DNA of 38,116 nt from assembly GCA_014237365.1 (NCBI GenBank), contig JABZFQ010000235.1:1-38116 (forward strand), in the 5' to 3' direction. The notes under the pieces were generated by a model. The model was not told where the DNA came from. It ran no database searches and was given only the letters and a program-made list of their open reading frames with translations. This DNA comes from Desulfobacteraceae bacterium. Lineage in GTDB: Bacteria; Desulfobacterota; Desulfobacteria; Desulfobacterales; ETH-SRB1. The translations under genes and the position numbers were made by a program. Positions 25,382-34,243 of the stretch are shown here, piece after piece (the stretch's first letter is position 1; each line of letters begins with the position of its first letter).

Positions 25382-28300
25382 TTTGCTGCTCCCTCAATGC
25401 ATTGTTTGATTTCTTTTGCCATATCCGCCAGTCCGTGCTCGTATTTTTCAGCCAATTGTCGCAGGTGTTCATGGGCTTTACGCACCAGTTCCGCGTCAAC
25501 AGCTTTCTCCGCCGCATCCTCGTAAAAATAGTAGTACAGCGGGTAGTCGTTTCCCAAAAAGTCGCGGATTGCTGTATAGGGATTAATCAAGATAGGCGTG
25601 TGGCCGGCAATGCATACCATGACCAGATCCAGGGCATTGGCATCGTAGCAGTGGGAAAAGACGATGTTTTTTTCAAGAAGCTGCATGCATTCTACTGAAT
25701 CGGGACAGGCTATGGTAGTGACAGAATCCATCATAAAATCAAAGAGGATGTGGCGGTCTTTGAGATGTTGCTGTTCCGCTATCATGACTGCATCCAGGGC
25801 GGGGTCTGCACCTCTGATCCAGATTTTTTCCATGCCCTGCACAGGCAAAACGTAAATGGCATGAGCGCGCTGCATCCACCACCCCACCTGGATAACTTTT
25901 TTGTCTGGATTGGCCCCAAAAGCCGACCATGACCATTTTCTCCCCACCTTGGGCAAAGGGAACCGCAATGGGTGCACAGGCACACCTGTAATTGGCATGA
26001 GCCGTTGGGCATGCTCCGAGGATTGGACGAAAAGTCCTCTGCACATTGCCTTAGCCCGGTTCCAAACATCAGACGAAAACATTGTACCGTTGGAAACGAC
26101 ATTGTAGTGCGGCAGCTTGGCCAGCCAGCCCGGAAGCCTGGCGGGCATTGAATGCACAAAACCAATCCAGGGATTTAATTCCGGCAATCTTTTTTCTTCC
26201 AAAGCTGTTTCAACGCAAGGAACCACCGTTAAGTAGGACCCCAGGGTATTTTTCAGTTCAGCTATAGTTTCAGCCATGAATCCTTGGCTTTTATGTCCGT
26301 TAACCAAGGAAAGGCAAGCGCGTAGTGGTGCCTTGATAACCCGGGCAGTTGGTATTGATTTTGGTGACGCGGCCTGTCCTAAAAGATCGGCCGCAGGCAT
26401 TTTTTTGTTTGTAAATTCATCCGTCAGTGATGAACGGGGGGAATGCGTATCTTTTGGAGCTTGATCCTCAATACGGCGGTAATAGTCATCCAATCGTACA
26501 TTTGCCAGGCTGACAAGTTGCCACAGATAAAAGTCGACACCGCCGTCCGCCAGCCTCCAGGCCATCTCCTTATCCTTATTGATCTCCAGCACCGCACGGG
26601 CAATGCCTTCCCCGTCCGCCTTATCCAGGACATATCCTTCCTGTCCGTGTTGCACTTTCAGCCCCAGGTTGGTCCGGGGCAGAATAATTGGACGTCCCAT
26701 GGCAAAGTATTCAGGCAGTTTGGAAGGAATACGTTGATCGTTGAAAGGGCTTGGGATTCCCGGCTGAACCAGCACGTCTGCGGCAGCCAAAATGTCTGGC
26801 ACCTGGCTACGTTCCACCCAGCCCAGATTTTTTTCGTAGGCCGTAATCCAAGCCTCGTCTCCAATGGCTTCGGCATTAATTCCGGTTCGGATAAGTATGG
26901 CCGGGCAACCCTGTTCGTTTAAACGATGCACTGCCAGGTACAATTCCCGCACTTCGTCACGATTTCCGGCATGGACGTTGCCGGTATAAGCTAAAACCAC
27001 ATAGCCATCGGAAATCCCCAGTTCCTTGCGTAGAGTCAGATTCAGGGGACAGGGATAGAACAGTCTCTCGTCCACTGGCGGGGGCAGAACGAGGCTGGGC
27101 AGATTGGCATAATTGAAGCGGCTAAGAGTGTCGATGATCAGGGTTAAGCCCTGAGCTTTGGACAGAAAATTGCGACCCTTGATAGGATGGTAGCGCTTGG
27201 CCGGGATGAGCGCATCCAGTTCCTTTTCCGGCAACCTTGCCAATTCCGAAAATGGTCTGCCCACTGTGACCTCTGTCAGGTATTCCTCGTTATCCTCCAG
27301 ATGGATGACCAAGGGGCAGGGATATTTTTGGAGCAGCTTTTCGCAGAAAACCCGTACTACTTCCCTGGGAGTCCAGGCATGGATAATATTCGGGCCACGA
27401 CCGTCTGCAAAGGCCAGGCCGCTTTTTTCAATCTGTGCAAACGTACGCACCCGGTAATCAGTGGTCTTGTTGGTTTGACCCTGTTTGCCCTCCCTGGGCA
27501 CAGCAAACAGACAGTCCGTACCCATGGCCATAAGCCTGGCCGCGTGGAGCTGGACGTGCAAGCCGCCGTTGCTGTTAATGCTCTGATAGAGAACAAAGAG
27601 GATGTTCAGGGAAACAGAGTTGATTCGGGAGGCAGGGATGGCAAGGGATCGTGGACTAGATAGAGTTGGCGATTCTGGCGCAGGTTCATCGCTCATCAAT
27701 CGTTTAACATGCTCCCCCATCCGGCGTTTGAACATGGCATCGTTATTTTGCCGCCTGGCTTTCCTGACTTTGTCTGGAGCCTGCTTGCGTGCTGCCCCCT
27801 CCACATGTTGCAGACTCATGTCATTGATGCATAAGCATCGCTTGTTAAACTCCAAGCCGATCCGCAGGCAAAAATCAATATCCTCGAACCCGTAGTTATA
27901 CTCCTCGCAAAATCCTCTCAGTTTTTCAAAATCCTCCTTGCGGCAGAGCAGGAATGCCCCTGTTACGGCCGGATAAAAACCGCTCTTTACGTTACTGGCT
28001 TGGGCCAGACTCTTGTGCCTGATCTGCACAGGACGATAAAACTCTTTTTCAGTATCCCACTCAAAGGTAATACCTGTATGCTGAACCTGTGGCTCCTCGC
28101 CTGGGGGCAAGTAGCCTAGATCGTCGTCTAGACGAACACCCACTGCCCCGATGATCGAATCAGCCAGCCAGGCCATGGCAGTGGGCAAAACATCGGACGT
28201 ATAGATGATGTCGTTGTTCAAAAAAAGCAGGCAGGGATAGCTGGAGTTGCTCGCCCCCAGATTACAGGAGGAAGCAAAAGAATAATTGCTGCCGCGATTA

Positions 28301-30051
28301 ATCAGCCGAATGAAAGACCTGCTCTCATACCTGGAAATTACTTCAGATGTATTGTCCATGGAACCATGGTCAATGATAATCAGCTCCACCGGTCTATGGG
28401 TATTAGTTTGGAAAAAGGTACCCAGAAGTCGTTCAAGATGCTGGGCCCCGTTGCAAGTCAGGATGATGATAGATACGCCGGATCGGCTTATTTGATCTGT
28501 AGCGGGAAATGTTTGTTTTATGACTGACGCATGTTCTTGAGGTATATGGAATGTTTTTTGAGATCTGACTCTTTCATTTAGAAACTTTTTAATTTGCCCC
28601 CCTGCCCTCTTGTTTAGCATTTGTAAATTCTTAACTTGAATCTCCTCTGCAACTCCAGATGCTATATGCTGTGTATCTCCGCCAACATGCTCCAGGCTAA
28701 GATCATTAACGCACAAACACTTTTTCTTCAGCTTCAAACCGATCTGCAGGCAGAAATCAATATCCTCAACCCCATAGTCATACTCCTCGCAAAATCCGCC
28801 CAGCTTTTCAAAATCCCCCTTGCGGCAGAGCAGGAAGGCTCCGTTCACGGCCGGATAAACGCCGCTGGGAACTTTCTTTGCTTCCTCAAGGGTTTTCAAA
28901 CGCAACTGAAAGGGCCGGTATAAATCATGGGCTGAGTCATAGATGAATTTGATGCCTGTGTGCTGTACACCGGGAGGAATACCAGGCGGCAGGCTTGTGG
29001 GGTGGTCGTTCAGCCTGATACCCACCACACCAATTTTTGCATCCTGCAACTGAACCGCTGCCAGGGATAACACGTCGCTGGTGTAAATGATGTCAGTGCT
29101 CAAAAAGAGCAGATACGGATAGTTAGCTTTTTTGACAGCCAGATTATTGGAGTTGGCAAAGGATTCATTTTTATTACGTTTTATCCAACGGATAGAATTA
29201 TTTGTTGCATATTTTGTAATAACCTCTTCAGTATGGTTTTCGGAGATATTATTATTAATGATAATAATAAATTCAATGAGTTGATAGGTATTGACCTGGG
29301 AAAAAATAGAGAGCAAACGATCCAGCGGAGTTGCTCCATTATGAGCATGAATTATAATGGAGATGCCAATCTTGTTTCCCTGTGGTTCAAAATTCACATT
29401 GTACTCGTTTGCAAGATTTTCAAGTTTTTCCAAAGGCACTATTCCATTAAAACCATGTAAAAAACGAGATTTGAAAAGTGCTTTATCTTTGGGGTTGGAA
29501 CCACCAAAGTCTTTGCCAGGATCATACTCAACAAGCGTACAGTCAGGGTTATACTCGTACATATTCTGAACCCTGGCAATAACAGTCAGTTCGTTATCTG
29601 CTCCATGAGATTCGTATCCTGGATAAAAAATCTTGCCATCATACAATGACTTTACCCACTTGGTTCTGACCATACCGAAAGAAGCGATACGCCCCTTCCA
29701 TTTACCATCGTTAAAAGCCAGCAACCCTTTACCGCTTTTTTCCAACGTATGATAGGCACTTAAAAGCCAGTCACGTCCGGGATAGGCATCTTGAGCCAGA
29801 TAAACGATATAGCGTGTGGATATTCTTAGAGCAGCGCCATTCAACGTTTTAATGAACCCCTGGCGCTGGCTGTCATGAACTATCAATATCTTACAAGACA
29901 TTCCAGCCCGCCGGGAAAGAATTCGGGCAGTACTCATGCCCTTTTCGGTATCAATGCAAGGCATGACAACTGCAATGTCTTCTTGACCAGAATAATGGAA
30001 GCCCAGAAATTCTGATGTATCTAAAAACTGTATATCATGGTTTTCGTTCAT
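25378..30051 (-). CDS. Five-module giant glycosyltransferase
   Basis: The 1557-residue protein reads as an N-terminal GT-A-like module (about 20-210; YIVYLAQDAYPGRDWLLSAY), GT2-1 (about 228-460; ISIIIHAHNGATPLDRLL, LLFLSTDIIYTSDVL), GT2-2 (about 523-755; VSIIILTCNGAQHLERLL, LLFLNNDIIYTSDVL), a GT4-like GT-B module (about 812-1220; LNILFVLYQSINSNGGLHVQL, LAYTGNVHAGN, PSKLPEYFAMGRPIILP) and a C-terminal GT-B-like module (about 1265-1557; GWWMQRAHAIYVLP, FSHCYDANALDLVMVCIAGHTPILINP). The GT2 modules are duplicates, and GT2-1 has STD in place of the NND of GT2-2. The likely role is ordered assembly of several sugars. The ORF is unbroken. Confidence 0.87.
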   Translation of the reverse strand: MNENHDIQFLDTSEFLGFHYSGQEDIAVVMPCIDTEKGMSTARILSRRAGMSCKILIVHDSQRQGFIKTLNGAALRISTRYIVYLAQDAYPGRDWLLSAYHTLEKSGKGLLAFNDGKWKGRIASFGMVRTKWVKSLYDGKIFYPGYESHGADNELTVIARVQNMYEYNPDCTLVEYDPGKDFGGSNPKDKALFKSRFLHGFNGIVPLEKLENLANEYNVNFEPQGNKIGISIIIHAHNGATPLDRLLSIFSQVNTYQLIEFIIIINNNISENHTEEVITKYATNNSIRWIKRNKNESFANSNNLAVKKANYPYLLFLSTDIIYTSDVLSLAAVQLQDAKIGVVGIRLNDHPTSLPPGIPPGVQHTGIKFIYDSAHDLYRPFQLRLKTLEEAKKVPSGVYPAVNGAFLLCRKGDFEKLGGFCEEYDYGVEDIDFCLQIGLKLKKKCLCVNDLSLEHVGGDTQHIASGVAEEIQVKNLQMLNKRAGGQIKKFLNERVRSQKTFHIPQEHASVIKQTFPATDQISRSGVSIIILTCNGAQHLERLLGTFFQTNTHRPVELIIIDHGSMDNTSEVISRYESRSFIRLINRGSNYSFASSCNLGASNSSYPCLLFLNNDIIYTSDVLPTAMAWLADSIIGAVGVRLDDDLGYLPPGEEPQVQHTGITFEWDTEKEFYRPVQIRHKSLAQASNVKSGFYPAVTGAFLLCRKEDFEKLRGFCEEYNYGFEDIDFCLRIGLEFNKRCLCINDMSLQHVEGAARKQAPDKVRKARRQNNDAMFKRRMGEHVKRLMSDEPAPESPTLSSPRSLAIPASRINSVSLNILFVLYQSINSNGGLHVQLHAARLMAMGTDCLFAVPREGKQGQTNKTTDYRVRTFAQIEKSGLAFADGRGPNIIHAWTPREVVRVFCEKLLQKYPCPLVIHLEDNEEYLTEVTVGRPFSELARLPEKELDALIPAKRYHPIKGRNFLSKAQGLTLIIDTLSRFNYANLPSLVLPPPVDERLFYPCPLNLTLRKELGISDGYVVLAYTGNVHAGNRDEVRELYLAVHRLNEQGCPAILIRTGINAEAIGDEAWITAYEKNLGWVERSQVPDILAAADVLVQPGIPSPFNDQRIPSKLPEYFAMGRPIILPRTNLGLKVQHGQEGYVLDKADGEGIARAVLEINKDKEMAWRLADGGVDFYLWQLVSLANVRLDDYYRRIEDQAPKDTHSPRSSLTDEFTNKKMPAADLLGQAASPKSIPTARVIKAPLRACLSLVNGHKSQGFMAETIAELKNTLGSYLTVVPCVETALEEKRLPELNPWIGFVHSMPARLPGWLAKLPHYNVVSNGTMFSSDVWNRAKAMCRGLFVQSSEHAQRLMPITGVPVHPLRFPLPKVGRKWSWSAFGANPDKKVIQVGWWMQRAHAIYVLPVQGMEKIWIRGADPALDAVMIAEQQHLKDRHILFDFMMDSVTTIACPDSVECMQLLEKNIVFSHCYDANALDLVMVCIAGHTPILINPYTAIRDFLGNDYPLYYYFYEDAAEKAVDAELVRKAHEHLRQLAEKYEHGLADMAKEIKQCIEGAAN

Positions 30052-30089
30052 AGAACTGAGATTTTTGAAATAAGGGTTCGGTAAAAAAT

Positions 30090-30236
30090 AAATTGATAGA
30101 ATTTGCGCCCAAAGTTGCCGTAGCTTTGATTGATCTTTATTCGCAAAACCGCAGGAATAGCGAGCTATTTCGAGGACTTTTGCGGATAAAGATCAATCAA
30201 AGATATGGTGAAGTTGGGATGCAAAAATATCAACCC
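30090..30236. repeat. Second-family long palindrome with the same 18-bp core
   Basis: This is an imperfect inverted repeat of about 147 bp. Its arms (CTTTGATTGATCTTTAT...CGCAAAA and the reverse complement) are unlike the 180-bp family, but its centre GGAATAGCGAGCTATTTC is identical to that of copies A and H. The outer arms TTTGCGCCCAA and TTGGGATGCAAA also pair. It fills most of the gap between the 1557-residue gene start and the sulfotransferase gene end. A ~20-base block just left of it recurs at 12869-12888. Confidence 0.85.
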
Positions 30237-30259
30237 GCTCCTCGCCACAGCTTCGCACC

Positions 30260-32779
30260 TTAAACCGGTGGTCGAAGCGTGTAAGGCTTTCCTGCCGCCT
30301 GCTCAGGAGAAACATACGTGTTAAATTGAGAAGGATAGTTTTGGACTGTCAATTCATTCGAATCATTAAAATGATGTGTATATTGACCTTGTCTGAATTG
30401 ATCAAATAATGTTTGCATGTGATCTGGAGCCATGGGTTTCTTTTTTCGCAGCAAAAGCATTTCCAAGCCTCGCACCAGGCTCTTGCCCACCCGCCAGCGC
30501 CTTGAAACCAGAGTGTTTTGGAAGTCAACCTCAAGCTGTCGCATCCATTTTTGCATCAACCCAAGCGTAATGCTTTGACCTTGATCTTTTTTTATCTGAT
30601 ATTCACTGAATATTTTCTGCATATGGTTCATGGCCAGGCGGGGTTTGCCTCGCAGAAGCATTATTTCAAAAATTCGTATCACAGTATTTCCCGTTTTCCA
30701 TCGGGTCGAGTCGCACATGGCTGATACATCGTTTTCCAGTTGCTGCATCAGGCGATCAAAAGAAACCTTTTTATTAAGATTCCATGATTGGTGAAATGAG
30801 GATTTAGTCCGCTCATTTTTCTGCATGGAATTGTAGGATGCAAACACCTGTTGCATGTGGTGTGCAGCGCCTGGCTTTTTGCCTTTTAAAAGCATAACCT
30901 CCATAAATCGGATGAGCGCATTGCCTGTCCTCCACCTCTTAGAGCCCACGAGCGCATTGAAATCGTTGTGGAGCTGGTCCATCCAGCGTTTGAGCTGCTT
31001 ATTTTTTTCGGCGTAAAGATAGTTCCTGGTGGAAAGCCTTGAATTTTCCAGATTCAACTGGTTAATCCGATCCTGTTCTTTTTGGGTCTGTAATCTGGAT
31101 GCGGACAATTGCTCCTCAGATTCGGCCAACTTTGTCTCAAGCTCCGCCTTTAATAATTCAAGCCCCTTCCTTGACTCTTGTTCTGCATCCATCTGTGATC
31201 GGGATGCGGACGACTCTTGTTCTGCATCCATCTGTGATCGGGATGCGGACAATTGCTCCTCAGATTCGGCCAACTTTGTCTCAAGCTCCTTCCTGTACTC
31301 TTGTTCTTGTATCCAGAGATTTTTGATTTCCTTTTGGTCTGTCTGAGCCTTAATCCAAATACGTATTTCAAGAGGGCAGTCCGGCAAGTCAAGGATTGGA
31401 GGATGAATGATTTGCGGGTCATGGTTGAACACAAAAAGGGTTAAACCTTCCTGCCCAGGCAGAGGGAAGGCGTGTTCTCTGATTTGGCATTTCTCAAATT
31501 CTTCAGGTTTTTCAATCTTGAAGACTACTTCCTCTGTGGCTGAGTTTACCAGCCTGATACTGGAAATATGTACAATTCCTCTGGTATTCAACGGTTTCAG
31601 GCAAAGACCTTTGTTTTTGACAAGAATCGGATCAGGCATCATGACTGTGATCTTCTGCCATTCAACAGGAGCCAGCAAAATTTTTTTGGACTTTTCCTCG
31701 GTAAAAAGGGCCCCATGCTCTTGTGGGAAATATACCTGGGCGAAAAGAGCAGTTCCAAGCTTTGTACTGTTTATCAGCCTGTGCTCTTTTTCCAAATGCA
31801 GGCTGTGCTGAGCCCGTTCATGATCGCCAACAAGAGACAAAATATCGTTGAATAAACGGCCTGAAGCCAGTACAGCCTTTTCCCGCTTTGAATCCTGTAT
31901 ACCTGAAACAGAATTTTCAGAAGAAAGATGTTGCAGCACTGATGGCAACAACTCTTTATTGTATCGGGAAACTCCAGTCTCCTTACCGGCTTCAGCAGTA
32001 AGCAGCGTTGTTCTTTCCACACAGAGCTGGAGAATCTGATTATAAAGATGAATAAAATGGGCAAACCCGGATTCTTCCTTGTTTTGAGACTGGCCACTGT
32101 GCTGGTGTTTCATTTCAGGGCGGACAAAGTCAAGAATTTCCGGATAGGTATTTTGCAAAGGCCTGGGATAATCAATATTAAGAGATTCACTGATGAATTT
32201 GAGTGTAGATACAGGATCGGCCAGGAGCTGGTCATAGGTGATGACCACATTTGAATTGTTCCAGCAGGCGCTGAATGCCTCCCTGTAATGGGAGAGCCAG
32301 AGAAGGAAACTCTTTTGCAGATCGAATCCATCTTTTTGGGCAAGGGATTGAGCAGTTTCCAAGGGATGGCGCAGGTTCAAAATCAAGCCTGGATTGGCTC
32401 TCATTTCCTCCAGGAGAGGGAGCCACAGAGGCATGAACCTGCACATGCGCGGATCATTGACCACCCAGATTTTGTTTGAGGAAAAATTGCGCTCCAGTAT
32501 GGATTTTATGCTTTGTCTGGCCCTGTTTGCAGCCTCGGATTCCTGCCAATCCCGAGGCAGGTTGCCGACCATATCCCACTTGCAACCCAGGTCTCGCAGC
32601 AGGATGTCATGGATCAAAACCAGGTCGTTGTTTCCAAAGTACCTGTTTTCGTTGCTCTGATCGGGGGGAATAAAATTTTTACCGGGATTTACGCCGAGCA
32701 GGTTGAAGCATCCTGTCAGAGTCGAGGTTCCGCTTCTATACATTCCAAGGATGATGAGACAGTTAATTTTATTTTCCAT
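30260..32779 (-). CDS. Sulfotransferase-like protein with coiled coil and triple C-terminal repeat
   Basis: I start the protein at the ATG giving MENKINCLIILGMYRSGTS (839 residues). The ORF track start at 32839 is a GTG inside repeat copy F and would add 20 odd residues. Residues 8-250 form a sulfotransferase-family domain with an intact loop GMYRSGTS and NLRHPLETAQSLA. About 340-480 is the beta module shared with the 841-residue protein (FAQVYFP, LCLKPLNTRGIVHIS). About 486-590 is a coiled coil (ELETKLAESEEQLSASR, twice). Three ~55-residue repeats end the protein, each with a [ST][KR]RW[RK][TV]G motif and an HMQ end (near 608, 691 and 761). A role in glycan sulfation is likely; the repeat function is unknown. 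Confidence 0.8.
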   Translation of the reverse strand: MENKINCLIILGMYRSGTSTLTGCFNLLGVNPGKNFIPPDQSNENRYFGNNDLVLIHDILLRDLGCKWDMVGNLPRDWQESEAANRARQSIKSILERNFSSNKIWVVNDPRMCRFMPLWLPLLEEMRANPGLILNLRHPLETAQSLAQKDGFDLQKSFLLWLSHYREAFSACWNNSNVVITYDQLLADPVSTLKFISESLNIDYPRPLQNTYPEILDFVRPEMKHQHSGQSQNKEESGFAHFIHLYNQILQLCVERTTLLTAEAGKETGVSRYNKELLPSVLQHLSSENSVSGIQDSKREKAVLASGRLFNDILSLVGDHERAQHSLHLEKEHRLINSTKLGTALFAQVYFPQEHGALFTEEKSKKILLAPVEWQKITVMMPDPILVKNKGLCLKPLNTRGIVHISSIRLVNSATEEVVFKIEKPEEFEKCQIREHAFPLPGQEGLTLFVFNHDPQIIHPPILDLPDCPLEIRIWIKAQTDQKEIKNLWIQEQEYRKELETKLAESEEQLSASRSQMDAEQESSASRSQMDAEQESRKGLELLKAELETKLAESEEQLSASRLQTQKEQDRINQLNLENSRLSTRNYLYAEKNKQLKRWMDQLHNDFNALVGSKRWRTGNALIRFMEVMLLKGKKPGAAHHMQQVFASYNSMQKNERTKSSFHQSWNLNKKVSFDRLMQQLENDVSAMCDSTRWKTGNTVIRIFEIMLLRGKPRLAMNHMQKIFSEYQIKKDQGQSITLGLMQKWMRQLEVDFQNTLVSRRWRVGKSLVRGLEMLLLRKKKPMAPDHMQTLFDQFRQGQYTHHFNDSNELTVQNYPSQFNTYVSPEQAAGKPYTLRPPV
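31173..31250. repeat. 39-bp in-frame tandem duplication in coiled-coil coding region
   Basis: Two perfect 39-bp units (31173-31211 and 31212-31250) begin GACTCTTGTTCTGCATCCAT. They encode SASRSQMDAEQES twice. A larger flanking direct repeat (ELETKLAESEEQLSASR coding, near 31100-31145 and 31244-31290) surrounds them. This is a recent in-frame length change in the coiled coil. Confidence 0.9.
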
Positions 32780-32814
32780 TACATTTACACCTGTTGTTCT
32801 CTTATCATGGTATA

Positions 32815-32994
32815 GGAACGTGGACGAAATAACTTCCACAACTATGCATCACAGCTTCAGGCCGCCTTTGTTCGATCTCAAATCACAAAAATATTGAAAT
32901 AGCTCGCTATTCCATCAACTTTTGTGATCTGAGATCAAATAAATTCGACCCAAATCTGTGTGCCTACTTGAGGAAGTTATTTCGTCCACGTTCC
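32815..32994 (+). mobile_element. 180-bp palindromic MITE-like element, copy F
   Basis: Exactly 180 bp, flanked by ATA on both sides (3-bp direct repeat). Ends GGAACGTGGACGAAATAACT and TTATTTCGTCCACGTTCC; centre GAAATAGCTCGCTATTCC. It sits in the 256-bp gap between the GT4-type gene and the sulfotransferase gene, 35 bp before the latter's ATG. Confidence 0.93.
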
Positions 32995-33035
32995 ATAGAG
33001 AGTATTTACCGGTAGTTCAGAACCGGCACAAATGT

Positions 33036-34235
33036 TCAGTGGCTTTTCGAGGTATAAACACCTGTTTCTAAAGCGTTTAACATCAATTCAAACGAATGCT
33101 TCCAGTCATGTTGTTTGGCAAAATTCATTGCGGCCATATGATCATATTTATTATCAGTTGCTTTGTGCACAAATTCAATAAACTCCTGCTCGTTTTCATA
33201 AAGCCAGGCAGGGCTGTTCATTCTCTCAAGTTCAGGCCATTTGGCAGATATAACTGGAATGCCGGCAGCGAGGTACTCAAAAAGTTTCAACGGCCTGATG
33301 CCCTGGATCAAATCCATCTGATTGTCCACATCAAACGGAATCAGACCTGCTGCGGCTGAACGTATGAGATCCGGCAACTGAGCATGTGGCACAGGACCAA
33401 TTAAATAGATGTTAGCCGGCAGATCACTCAACCGATGAGAAATGCCAACAGGGCCTGCAAAAACAAATGAAACATGAGGCAAACGGTAAGCTGCAGAGCG
33501 TATAAGCCTAAAATCCAGTCGTGAATCAATCATGCCCGTGTACAATAGAACAGGATCAGGTATATTTTTGAAGAACGGATGCTTTTGGGCAGAAGATGTT
33601 TGGAAGTTAAAAAAATCAAAATCCACCCCATTAGGCACCAAAGCAGATTTGCTGTAGCCAAGGGTATCCACATATTTTTCTAAACCCTGGGCAGAATATA
33701 CTGTTACGTCTGCTTGTCTGGCAATTTTTTGCGCCAAATTCCGAGCTTCACCCTCCCATCCTGGAAACCGTTCGTGCATGTCCATAACCCTGAAAATACT
33801 TTTTTGATATGAAAATTGATCTAACAAAAAATGATACGAGAGATTATCAATATACAATAGAGAAATCCGTTCAAACCCTGATTTATGTTGAATACTTTTC
33901 AGGGGCGGAACCATAGTTCTAAACCAGTTATGGATGACCACCTTATGTCTTAACAGGCAATTACCTGCCGGAACTATTAAAGAAAAGGGAACATAGGATC
34001 GAATCATTCCATTTGCATGAATAGTCTGACACTGAATTGCGCATTGTAAACGCTTTATGACTTCGGCGCTGAACAGTTCAGGCAAATGCAGCAAGGAGAT
34101 GGGCGCAGAAAAATAATGAACCTTCCAGCCGTGTCTTGCAAACTGCCTGGCCAGATGCTGACTCCCCACTTGCAACGCAGACCAGTAAGGGTGGGTACAG
34201 CCCATCACCACTGTTTTGTATTGAATTCCAGAAAT
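33036..34235 (-). CDS. GT4-type glycosyltransferase (TuaH-like), possible ATT start
   Basis: The GT-B protein of about 399 residues contains CTHPYWSALQVGSQHLARQF, FRVMDMHERFPGW, YSAQGLEKYV, LVPNGVDFDFF, LLYTGMIDSRLDFRL and RPLKLFEYLAAGIPVISAKWPELER, matching TuaH-like enzymes of surface polysaccharide loci. The ORF track starts at a GTG (34211), but a strong AAGGAGG (34244-34250) lies 8 bases before an in-frame ATT (34235) giving ISGIQYKTVVMGCTHPYWS. I place the start there tentatively; GTG 34211 is the fallback. It is the first gene of the operon, downstream of a promoter and repeat copy G. Confidence 0.8.
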   Translation of the reverse strand: MSGIQYKTVVMGCTHPYWSALQVGSQHLARQFARHGWKVHYFSAPISLLHLPELFSAEVIKRLQCAIQCQTIHANGMIRSYVPFSLIVPAGNCLLRHKVVIHNWFRTMVPPLKSIQHKSGFERISLLYIDNLSYHFLLDQFSYQKSIFRVMDMHERFPGWEGEARNLAQKIARQADVTVYSAQGLEKYVDTLGYSKSALVPNGVDFDFFNFQTSSAQKHPFFKNIPDPVLLYTGMIDSRLDFRLIRSAAYRLPHVSFVFAGPVGISHRLSDLPANIYLIGPVPHAQLPDLIRSAAAGLIPFDVDNQMDLIQGIRPLKLFEYLAAGIPVISAKWPELERMNSPAWLYENEQEFIEFVHKATDNKYDHMAAMNFAKQHDWKHSFELMLNALETGVYTSKSH

Positions 34236-34243
34236 AAAGCCTT

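Noticed and set aside
27187-27663. Plus-strand ORFs of up to ~159 codons (also 26443-26922) opposite the 1557-residue GT
   Set aside because: They are shadows of a continuous multi-domain CDS.
31100-31290. Direct repeats as a CRISPR-like or VNTR locus
   Set aside because: They are in frame within a long ORF and encode a heptad-like coiled coil.
32780-32839. GTG start at 32839 for the sulfotransferase gene
   Set aside because: It lies inside repeat copy F and adds 20 residues not matched by the homologous 841-residue protein; the ATG at 32779 places the nucleotide loop at the usual distance from the N-terminus.
32703-32897. 64-codon plus-strand ORF into copy F
   Set aside because: It is opposite the sulfotransferase gene start and ends in the repeat, with no independent support.
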